From NCBI GenBank assembly GCA_013176395.1, contig JABMLP010000013.1:186001-250000 (forward strand): a DNA stretch of 64,000 nucleotides, given 5' to 3'. The translations under genes and the position numbers were made by a program. Shown here in pieces: positions 55,616-64,000 of the stretch. Position 1 is the stretch's first letter; the number at the start of each line of letters is the position of its first letter. The notes beneath the pieces are model-generated. The model was given only the letters and a program-made list of their open reading frames with translations, ran no database searches and was not told the DNA's origin. This DNA comes from Venturia oleaginea (lineage: Eukaryota > Ascomycota > Dothideomycetes > Venturiales > Venturiaceae).

Positions 55616-56208
55616 ATGCATCTCTCTGTCGTCCCGGCCATCATCTCAGCATTCCTAGTTCTCGCCCCCCCCCCCCCCCCCCCGCTGTCGCCATGTCAGG
55701 CTGGTAATACGATGATTCGAATGCGTTGAGTATTATGAGTTGAGATCACGGCTTTGTATACGTTCTTTTCCGCGACCCATCTCTGCAATCTCAGTGTGTT
55801 CCTTACATCCTGCCTTTTCGTATTCACCAGATCTACCTTCCATAGTCATATTCATCCTCATCATCATCCTCATCACCTTACGTCTCCGATACGCCTTGAC
55901 TGCAACCACTAGGCCCTGCAGCCACAAGCAGCATAGACACTGTCAAACTTGGTGCTGAAGATGAGCGCGTACCTTGCTTTGGTGTATATCTAGGGCTTTG
56001 CGAACCATCAGAGTGTATGCTGCATTTCGCCAAGAAGACGACCACGACCTTGGGTCTCGAGACTGAGGTGAAGGGTAGCTCCGTACATAAAGCTGTGAGA
56101 ATCAAGTTGCCTGTTACCAATGAGATGGAAGTGTCCATAAAAGGCTTTGGCCAAATCAAATTCTGTTTAAACTACCGAAGAACAACCGCTGAACGACGGA
56201 TGGGGTAA
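55616..56208 (+). CDS. Small secreted Cys-containing protein (candidate effector) with a 19-C tract
   Basis: ATG 55616 encodes a signal peptide (MHLSVVPAIISAFLVLA) that runs straight into 19 consecutive C residues in the DNA (55665-55683). With this tract length exon 1 (to 55703) joins in phase to exon 2 (55913-56208) through a 209-nt GT-AG intron, giving 127 aa. The mature part has four cysteines in exon 2 (VPCFG, GLCEPS, SECMLH, KFCLN) plus one near the tract. The intron is longer than others in the window. Changing the tract by one or two C would shift the frame after the signal peptide. No family is recognised. Confidence 0.55.
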
Positions 56209-56988
56209 TGATGGGGAAGTGGATCCAGTCTCGAGGTCTTTGTTGGGTCATCTACAGGGTAAGGAATCTGAAGATATGCATGTGGGAGAGCTCGAACAGC
56301 TCATTTCCATACTTTAGCCTATGCATCCACTGAGGCGAAGAGCAACTGCAGAGATAAGATGAAGGGCCCCACCGGTCCAGGATGATAGGAAATTTGGGAT
56401 TGTGCCATTCGATAGACTTCCCCTCCCACAGAACCCAAGGTTGCTACAAGGGCAAGGAGGATTTGGGAAACGCTTTGAGGAGTGATAGTCGACTTGTCTC
56501 GTGGATGCTCAGGATTTGAGAAGGTGTGCGCGTGAATGGAGTGGGCTTGGTCGACATGGTTTCGAGAGGAGAAGGTTAGTTCTTCGTCGATGATTGACTT
56601 GGTTCTGTTTGACTCGTGCCTTGCTCTGATAGACTGTGAAATGTCTTTGTCTCCGGCATAAGTATGCGCTAGGGTTGTGTTTTTCTCTGCCAGCTGACTG
56701 GTCCTGGGCGGGATTTGTAGCCTCTCCATATGTTTGAGCAATGCCCAGGTGACCGGACCTTTGCTTTCAACTCATGATCGTCCCGTCCTCATCCGAACCT
56801 GGCCAGGCCCGTTTTGGCAAGCAACCTGTTGTATCGTGTCTCCAATCATCGTTGTGTTTCTCTCTGCAGAGTCTTCCGTTCAGCCCAATACTATGGTAGT
56901 CCGTCTCCAAGTCCTAATCGGCTTCTTCCGTTCTCCAGTCGTACGATAGTCTGCCTCCGACTCATCCCATTCGCTGCCACTCTCCTCC
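56209..56988. other. Weak minus-strand frame, no call
   Basis: A 140-codon minus-strand frame (56319-56741) ends in an apolar segment (SQILLALVATLGSVGGEVYR), but it has no recognised domain. It is recorded as uncertain. Confidence 0.25.
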
Positions 56989-57560
56989 TCATCCTCTGAA
57001 TCGGGTTCGGATTCCCCTTCCATGTATTGTCACTCTCCATTCTTCCATTCGCAAGCGATCGAGCTGCTCCTGCAGCCGAGACGTTTCCTCCTCCTGTTGA
57101 TGACGAATTTTCCCCTCGCTATCAGGAATCTTGAAGATCTTTCTCTGCACTTTTCTCCATGTCTGCGCTTGATTATGGAAATACTTGGAGCCACCTTCCA
57201 GCCCGCCGTCCAGAGCACGCACAGCCAAGGCGCGTGCCACTTTGTTGTGTTTAGGCTTGCAACGCCAGAAGAGGACTTCAACTCCCATATCCTCTATCAA
57301 AGCCAAAGCTTCTTCCAAAAATCGAAAATAGACCTGATTCCGTACTGGATTTCCCTCGCGGTTTTTCCAATCGTTTCCTCTCCAAATTAAAAAGAGTCCA
57401 GTCATTAAATAAAAAAGATACAAAGATTCTGTTATGAGATGATGGTCGTATCGACCATTCGTTCCTTCAAAGAGTAGAGGCGGTACAGTTGATACAGAGC
57501 TTCGGTGGCAGCCACGATCTCGGCTTTATCCTGCGAAGGGCATGAAACATTCTTCACCGA
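56989..57560 (-). pseudogene. RNase H-like domain relic
   Basis: On the minus strand DKAEIVAATEALYQLYRLYS resembles the acidic second motif of RNase H. After a frame change the next motif region is ESLYLFYLMTGLF, then WRGNDWKNREGNPVRNQVYF and VEVLFWRCKPKHNKVARALA, the typical fungal RNase H C-terminal region. The first catalytic motif is not found and a frame change near 57430 breaks the gene. It could come from a LINE RNase H domain or a cellular RNase HI paralogue. Confidence 0.55.
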
Positions 57561-59679
57561 TGTTGTACTTGAACTTCACCTCATGGTCAAACAAATCATA
57601 TCCCCTCTCGACGTATCCGAACCAAACACCATCCATACGCCGCACATTCTTTCACAGCGTCACTCTCCACGCTTTGCAGGGCGGATTCTTGATAAGCGCC
57701 GGCGATGGCGACAATAACCTAAGCCGAATGAGCTGACCATTCGAGGAGAGCCTCGGGTGGTTATCTTCGGGTGCTGCATATCAGCCATGTAAATCCCGTC
57801 GATGGGGTACGTATTTCCAGTACGTCGCTGGCTAATCGGAAGCTTTTCGCCGTGTTGACTCGTTCAGGGCAGCAGGAACTTTCCGTATGATGCGCCATGG
57901 AGACTCATTTAAGAGATTCTGATCTACGGAGGAGAGGATGGGATGAGGGGAATCAATTTCTTGGAATAATTTCAAGGGGGCAGGGTGCTAATAAAAGTAT
58001 GGCCGAATCGGGTCAAGCTAGCTTGTGCAAGGCTGATGGGTAGATACCTAATAGGGATCGCATCCATTTACGCGACGATCTACTATAGAATGGCCTTTGC
58101 TTTCAGGGCAAATATCTTTCCTGATACAAGAAACTATAAAGTGTGCGCTGTAAGCAGAGCAAGATGGACATTCCCAAGTTCCTAACCGTTTGGCGCTAAC
58201 AATGATACATCCGATTGAGCTTGCTAACAACCTACAAGAATCCACTATAAACCCCGAACGCAAAGTAGCAGACAAAAACAACCTCAATAAAGCAAGCACC
58301 GTCCCCAATTTCTTACCCCCTCCCGGACAGCCTCCTTCCTCTCTTGGCGACCACTCCTCCAGCCTCCGCCATAAACTCCGCCACCTCATCCACAAAACAC
58401 CCGAGGGATAGATGTGCGCGAGCTCAGCGAGATAGTGACTAGTATACCATACCACCATCCTCTTACAAAGCGCAACCCCTACAATCATTCATCCATCCAT
58501 CCATCGGACCGGACTCTTGCGACAAGAAAATGCCGTCGGTCCATCGACGATCCGGTTAATCTATCCGGCTCACCCACCCGGTTCACCCATCCGGCTCACT
58601 CATCCGGTTCATCCAGGTGCCCCGTAAAAACTACTAGGGTCGGTAGTCGGTACGGCCCTACTCTTAGGCCGAGTAGGTAACCGAAGAAATCTCAGCCTTA
58701 TCGGATTGAGTCTTGGCTCATCGGACAAAGTTCCGGACTAAACACTCATCCATCCCTGGCGGCCCAGATAAACGGGATCGTTGCAGGGACTGGTGAGGCG
58801 TGCACCTGCGGAGGTCATATTCGTCGTAATCCTCACCTTTGTGGTCTTGTGTCGGAAGCTGGTGTTGCGGGGGAATGGGAGTTGCTGTGCAGACGACTGA
58901 TGGTACCAGTCATGCGGCTGATGCTACTGAGGAGAGCGTTGTGAGCCAGGAGACTGGTTCCGCTGAGGAGAGGGTTGTTACTGTTGAACTCAATGTTACT
59001 GGTCTGGTCAAAACCGGAGATGCTGAGGTATCAAATGGAAGCCAAGAGTATCTAGCAGGACTGAGTGGTCTTTGAGGAGATGTACGCGTCGTCAGTTAAT
59101 CAAGCTTTGGATTAGCGAAATGAAATGCTCTTGGACGGATTCGCTGGCCTTGGTTTTTTGAGTTTTTGTTTGAGCCAAATTTTGTTTCTGGCGGAACCCT
59201 CCACTGTGAAAGGTCCTCCAAGAGAAGGGAAAAGTACGAGCTCTGGTGTACTGGGCATCCAGTTTTCGCCCCGTAGCAAGTTACAGGCAATAACATGACA
59301 AAACAGGCGAGGATGAAACAGACTTCGTCACAAGCATATTTGCAGGCAACCACCCACCTCTCCTCCGCAAGTATCAGTGATCTTGTATAGCGGAGAAGTT
59401 TGGAGACTTGTCAAGAAAGACGCGAGAAAGCCCTTGCTAAGCTAGCCCAACAACGGTTGCAACCGCGAGAATCCTGTGTAATTATCGCTCTCACCATGTG
59501 CCAAAGAACGACTCGGTCGAAGAAACATATGACTGCCTAGACACATGGTGACCATGTCCAAATCTTCCCATACAAAAGAAACCATAGCGCCAAATCTCAA
59601 ACCCCACGATTTGGAGTATCATAGACAAAAGAAAACCAAATGACACATCCAAGAAAGAAACGACCCCATATCACACCAC
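57561..59679. other. Gene-poor region with short repeats
   Basis: No gene is supported. A (CATC)n run near 58490 is followed by about four copies of a 13-bp motif (CCCATCCGGCTCA type) at 58561-58615. Small frames at 58048-58488 and 58839-59075 lack recognised domains. Confidence 0.4.
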
Positions 59680-60107
59680 CTACGAAAAAGTGACCAACTT
59701 TGGATCCCTCGGTAAGCCATCCTTTCCGATGCCACTCTTCTTGAAATTCTGCTCCATGAATATCCTCCTCGCCTCATCGAAGCCCACACCCCTCCTCTTC
59801 ATGATTCTCAGAATCTCTTTCTTTGCCGTCTCGTCCAAGCCAGAGCGTGAGTCGCCTTCTACGTTGCCGGTCATGTCAAAGTCGGCGCTGTGGAGACCTG
59901 CTTCGACGTCTTCTCGAAAGTTTTGAGGGATGGGTGCATAGTGGATGAAGCGTTCAGGAATGGGGACGTGATGGACCCAGTAGGCACGGGTTGCGTATAG
60001 GACTGGATTTTTTAGCTGGGAAGGTACAGTCTGGACAATGACAAGTGCAGCTTACCTGTGCCGGCAATCAAGGTGAGTAGCGAGATGGAGTAAAACATGA
60101 GACCCAT
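59680..60107 (-). CDS. Small conserved membrane-anchored protein, 124 aa, unknown function
   Basis: Exon 1 is 60056-60107 (MGLMFYSISLLTLIAGT), a 53-nt intron (60003-60055) follows, and exon 2 is 59680-60002. The N-terminus is one membrane segment continuing YATRAYWVHHVPIPERF. The rest is soluble and charged (AKKEILRIMKRRGVGFDEAR), ending FKKSGIGKDGLPRDPKLVTF. From memory of fungal proteomes, proteins with this pattern are widespread hypothetical proteins in Pezizomycotina; this is not verified here. It is divergent from the eL28 gene next door (378 bp between starts). Confidence 0.75.
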
Positions 60108-60485
60108 TTTGAATGTTGCGAAGCAGCCAAGTGCCTGGTAAGTGATTATGCAGTGGAGGGATGCAGTGGGAGTGTATGTTGTGATGCGGATGCGCCGGAT
60201 GTCCGAGATAGTGCCCTTGGTATTGATAAAATAAGAGCTTTTGGTACGTCTAGGAGGAGAAAAAATTCGAGATTTCCGACAGCTCGCACTTGCTTCGCGA
60301 GCCTTAGACAACTGTCTTTGGGTCGTCGGTGCCGCAGTGGGAGTGGATCATCGCCTCCCGAGTCAGGACCGCCGACTCATGTGACTTACGCGAGTCAAGC
60401 CACCCACTTCGACTCCGAATAACCTCAATATTGACAAGAATTTCTCACCTCCGAATTACTCCTTACAGCCATTCCACACGCCAAA

Positions 60486-61053
60486 ATGTCTGCAATCGTC
60501 CCTGCTCCCCTCGTCTGGGAGATCACCCGTACGCCCTCTTAAGCCCGCCATTTTAAGCACAGAATTGACAACAGGACAGGCAACTACAGCGCCTTGACCG
60601 TAAAGCGCACTACTGGCGGCGGTGCCCAGTTCTCGCGGGATCCTCTTAACTTGACCAACAAGCACAGCAGGGCTGTACGTTGAAATTGGCAATTGAATTG
60701 AAGGACAACTGACTAATTGGTGAGCACAGCACGAAGGATATGTCAACGACCAGGCCATCGGTGTCCAGCCAGGCCCAAAGGGCGGCGTCTCCCTCATGAC
60801 CAAGAAAGCAAACAAGTCCAACAAGCCAGCCTCGCAAATCCAACTCACCACCTTTGGCGCAAACGCTGGAACCCGCAAGACCTACCGCAGCATCGTCAAC
60901 TCTACCGCCAAGCGAGGATACCGAACTGATCTCCGTGGTGCCGCCGTTGCGCGCGCCAGTGCCATCCGAAAGAGTCAGAAGCCAGCAAAGGAAGAGAGGC
61001 CGGCGAAGTTGAGGGGAAATGCTGCCAAGAAGGCAAAGGCTGCCTCAGAGTAG
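60486..61053 (+). CDS. rpl28e: 60S ribosomal protein eL28
   Basis: Predicted exons 60486-60528, 60580-60674 and 60730-61053 (introns 51 and 55 nt) give 153 aa. The start MSAIVPAPLVWEITR and the sequence NYSALTVKRTTGGGAQFSRD, NLTNKHSRA, then VNDQAIGVQPGPKGGVSLMT are characteristic of eukaryotic eL28, a large-subunit protein absent from Saccharomyces cerevisiae but usual in other fungi. The end is Lys/Ala-rich (RGNAAKKAKAASE), as in the family. Short early introns are typical of fungal ribosomal protein genes. Confidence 0.92.
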
Positions 61054-61504
61054 ATTTGCTCAATGACAATACAAGGAATATTAAGTGAAGAAGTGGAAGG
61101 GTCATTACATGGCGTTTTGGAATGTGAGGGTATACTCTGTCCGTGAACGATAGGAAGGCCACATTACAGGTTCAAACAATCTTCTACAACTCTGATCCTC
61201 GTACGTGGAGCTTCTGTGAATTGGGCGTTCTTGACGTGAAGCAAATGGCCGGAGGTGGATATCCCGTGGCATGAAGACGAAACCGCATTCAGGATCTTTT
61301 TGCCAAAATGACAGCGCGATGTTGACAGGTTTTCTCGCGACCCTTGGCCCTCGGAATGGTCTGGCATTCAAGGAGGATTAAGTTGTTTCTTAAAATCTTC
61401 CTGGCACTGGCCATTCACACCTTCCAATATCATAGACCCAGCAGGGTGGCACGAAGCCGGCACGAACTTCGAAGACATCAAATAGAGCAGGTTTGCAGCT
61501 GCAA

Positions 61505-61655
61505 ATTTGCAGCCTCAAATCCCAACCAGGAATTTTCAGGACTTTACCGGTTAGCTAATTTACGAGTAGCCAGCGAGATCAATTTGCAGCCTCAAATTCC
61601 AAACAGGATATTTCAGGACCTTACCGGTTAGTTGACCCCCGGGTAGCCAGCGGGA
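61505..61655 (+). repeat. 77-bp tandem duplication
   Basis: TTTGCAGCCTCAAAT starts both units (61506 and 61583). Each continues with a CAGGA(A/T)ATTTCAGGAC-like block, TTACCGGTTAG and GTAGCCAGCG. About 85-90% identical by eye. Confidence 0.8.
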
Positions 61656-62251
61656 TCTAGCTAAACCTAGTTAGATTCTACATCGGAGAGCTTAGATCTG
61701 GCTATAGTCTATATCGGGGAGGCTATATTTTATCGAGGCCCGAGGTCTTTCTAAAACACCCTCTCTATAAATATCGATCCTGCCTCGTTTACGCCGTACG
61801 GAAAAGTTCCCGCCCTGGCCGTCGAAGGTATAATGGTAGAGATATGAGAATAAGAGTAATCCCTGACTATAAAAGCCGCGACCACAACTCGACCACGCCT
61901 GTTTTTATCAAAGTATGTTAGCGAATAAGTCCATGCACATCCGCTTAGGACGATAATAACCTAGGGCAGAAATTATTCGCTTACTCCAACTTCAAGAAGC
62001 CGTATTCGCCCCTTTTGTAGTCACTCCAAGTCCGTCATGTCTAAGGCCTACTAGTTACGTAGTATCCCTCGTTATTGTCGCCATTTTTCAAACATCCTAT
62101 TCTTCCAGCGATTTGAGTATTGAATTCAACGAGACACCCCAGGCCATCAGGCGACTAATCACTCTCTTACTCAGGCTCTCCTTCCAACCGTCTCGTTAGT
62201 GTCCCCTTTTCTTGCAAGCAGTTTCCTCCCACACGTGCTAAACTGACTTGA
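61656..62251. other. Gene-poor stretch
   Basis: No gene or recognised repeat beyond the duplication at its left. Confidence 0.4.
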
Positions 62252-62704
62252 CTAAGAACTTTTCCTTCTCTCGCTAGACGTAAATGTCAGAGTGAATAGA
62301 CCAGACCGAGGAAAGGTCAATGGAGAAATAGTTTCTCCCGCGGGAGTGCAGAGTCTACATTGGGTTTGAAGATTTTGGATAGGCGTAAAATCGATGACAG
62401 TCCGCGTGAAGAGCAAATCGATTGGGTTCAGCGAGAGCAGAACAATATTACACTTCTTCAGCCATAGTAGATGACCACGCCCACGTCTTTTTTCCGTGCC
62501 AACACGAAAAACTACGAAAAGCCTTATTTGCTCCCGGGGTTGAAACAATCTCCTTACTTCTTCACTAGCCCATGTTTGCTCAGCCATGACGCTGCACCAC
62601 CACCAATCCTCAGCTTGGTTGGCATTTAGCTCCGGATAAACCATCGCATTCTTCTTTCTCTGTAACTGCTCAGCAGCTAGTCTCTTTTCGTAATAATCCT
62701 GCAA
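62252..62704 (-). CDS. Hypothetical protein, 3' exon only
   Basis: The minus-strand frame has no ATG but follows a strong acceptor (TCTTTTGCAG), so it may be a downstream exon. It starts with a helical charged segment (DYYEKRLAAEQLQRKKNAMV) and a Trp-rich motif (NANQAEDWWWCSVMAEQTWA), then becomes less structured. The upstream exon was not found. No family is recognised. Confidence 0.3.
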   Translation of the reverse strand: MQDYYEKRLAAEQLQRKKNAMVYPELNANQAEDWWWCSVMAEQTWASEEVRRLFQPREQIRLFVVFRVGTEKRRGRGHLLWLKKCNIVLLSLNPIDLLFTRTVIDFTPIQNLQTQCRLCTPAGETISPLTFPRSGLFTLTFTSSERRKSS

Positions 62705-63672
62705 AAGACAACCTCGCCATCTCCAATCGCATCTTCAACCTGAACAAGAATGAAAACCACGACCCTCCTTCTCGCCCTTCTCCCTTTCATCTTATAAGCT
62801 CAAAAACCACTCTACTGCCTACCCTGAAGCACGTCAAACATCGCAGCGCCACACCCGTCCCAAAAAGCCCCTCCAAAGACCCATCAATCATCACCAGATC
62901 TCGAGACGCAAAGTTCCAGCAAAGGCCGCCAAACATGACTACAGAAATCCCATAATCCCCAACCCCGAACAGCCCAAACACAAAGATATAAAAACACACC
63001 AATCAACAAAGAACACCAAGGAACAAGCGAGAGAAGAGGTGGTGGGTGATACTCCGGTCACAAATGCATGCATGATAAACATATCCACCCAACCCCCTCA
63101 TCAGACGGGACAAATATACTTTTCCATATACAATCATACCCATTCCAACTCCGGACGAAACCACGGTACAGCAACCCGCAACAATTATCAACAAAACGTT
63201 AAAAACCCACCTCATTCCCCTCCCTCCCCTCCCCTCTTTTCTTCCAATCCCACTCTTCCAATCCCACGTTTCCAAGCCCTCAAACTCCTCACCGCCACCA
63301 TGCAACCCCTCTCCAAACTCACCAACCAGAAACTCACTACCTACCCACTTCATATAACAAGGACCCCATAAAATGTAAACACCCTCAAACCGAAAAACGA
63401 TACCATCCAAACCACTGACGATTTAACCCCGGAAACTCTCTGGGGATAAATCACCATCAACCTCTAATAGACAGCCTAAGATCAACCATCACCAAATCCC
63501 AAGAAAATACCAAACTCAATATCCACATCAACTAGAAACTCATTGTATCAAACAACCTCATTGTCCAGTCCAATAATTCCAAAGTAGTACAGAGGTGATA
63601 ATTAAATACACAGGTTTCCATCCTCATTCCTAGAGGACAGTACAGGACAGTACAGGGCAGAAAAGACAAGCA
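62705..63672. other. C/A-rich region with a possible dead signal-peptide start
   Basis: ATG 62751 encodes MKTTTLLLALLPFIL, then a stop: a signal-peptide-like start without a gene body. The long minus-strand frame at 63003-63410 reflects the C-rich composition and is not supported. Confidence 0.35.
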
Positions 63673-64000
63673 TCACCGTAGGTAACCAGGAGGACAAAAA
63701 TCACCACTTCCGCCACCCGAATCCTTTACTATATATTTAGGTCTTGCGCCCACAGTCCAATAACAATCCCCGTCATTACCACAACCACCCCACTTATCCT
63801 CCAACACAACCTCCAGTACAGTGCCAAACGAGTGAAACTTGCCGTTCGAGCAAGCTTTGTTCCTGACCGTTAATTGAAACCTCTCTGGTGGCGGGATGCC
63901 GTCGTGGCTCTTCAAGGTATCGACATAAAAATCATAACCTGGCTCGCCGGTGCAATTAGAATGCAACAGCACTTGCATCGTACTATTGCCGGTTTCCGAG
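63673..64000 (-). CDS. Secreted Cys-rich protein, partial (5' part beyond the window)
   Basis: The frame is open from the window edge to the stop at 63673, and the Met at 63978 is probably internal because the frame continues upstream (SETGNST). Five cysteines are seen (HSNCTGE, NKACSNG, WGGCGNDGDCYW, DFCPPGY) with many Gly and Asp, typical of a small secreted protein. The signal peptide would lie outside the window. Confidence 0.55.
   Translation of the reverse strand, partial: SETGNSTMQVLLHSNCTGEPGYDFYVDTLKSHDGIPPPERFQLTVRNKACSNGKFHSFGTVLEVVLEDKWGGCGNDGDCYWTVGARPKYIVKDSGGGSGDFCPPGYLR

Noticed and set aside
55733..56159. Minus-strand frames over the candidate effector
   Set aside because: The plus-strand signal peptide, intron phase and cysteines give a coherent gene; the antisense frames do not.
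63003..63410. 135-codon minus-strand frame rich in Gly and Val
   Set aside because: It arises from a C/A-rich plus strand; no start context, splice logic or domain.

Overview
The window looks like nuclear DNA of a filamentous ascomycete (Pezizomycotina; a Leotiomycete-like plant-associated fungus is a guess, not shown). The evidence is short GT-AG introns of about 43-62 nt in nearly every spliced gene, fungal orthologues (Cwc2, PIG-P/Gpi19, Pos5, Sis1, Ccl1, eL28), small secreted Cys-containing proteins, and typical fungal transposons (CACTA, pogo/Fot1-like, Ty1-copia). No rRNA, tRNA or CRISPR was found.

Layout. 1-10.6 kb is a decayed island. Three BTB/POZ pseudogenes and a BTB tail surround a 6.3-kb CACTA element with 488-bp terminal inverted repeats, and that element itself carries a nested insertion. 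11.4-14.1 kb has an orphan membrane-like protein and the splicing factor CWC2. 14.1-18.9 kb is gene-poor, with coiled-coil pseudogenes. 18.9-26.4 kb is a conserved core: PIG-P, a 2-oxoglutarate/Fe(II) oxygenase, mitochondrial NADH kinase (with an apparent one-base frameshift) and the J-protein SIS1. It is interrupted by one copy of a pogo-like element. 26.9-31.7 kb is a cluster of three more such elements. 32-37.2 kb has decayed genes and a secreted alpha/beta-hydrolase-like gene. 38.5-42.1 kb has an MFS transporter and cyclin H (CCL1). 43.7-47.8 kb has a probable solo LTR, a small conserved gene with a broken paralogue, and a palindromic copia insertion. 48.1-52.4 kb is a full-size ABCB/MDR transporter. 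53-59.6 kb is repeats, a long hairpin, a candidate effector with a 19-C tract and an RNase H relic. 59.7-61.1 kb has a small conserved membrane protein and eL28. The right edge cuts another secreted Cys-rich gene.

The core genes are unrelated housekeeping functions rather than an operon or metabolic cluster. The most unusual feature is the set of four pogo-like elements (three sequence families). All have TA target duplications and related termini, and all have lost the DDE catalytic domain. Each still encodes an N-terminal helix-turn-helix region joined to the C-terminal tail, and each shows an intact or degraded zinc knuckle. The second is a copia insertion in which the LTR and gag region are arranged head to head as a roughly 756-bp-arm palindrome.

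All exon boundaries were derived by hand from splice consensus and reading frame. They are predictions.
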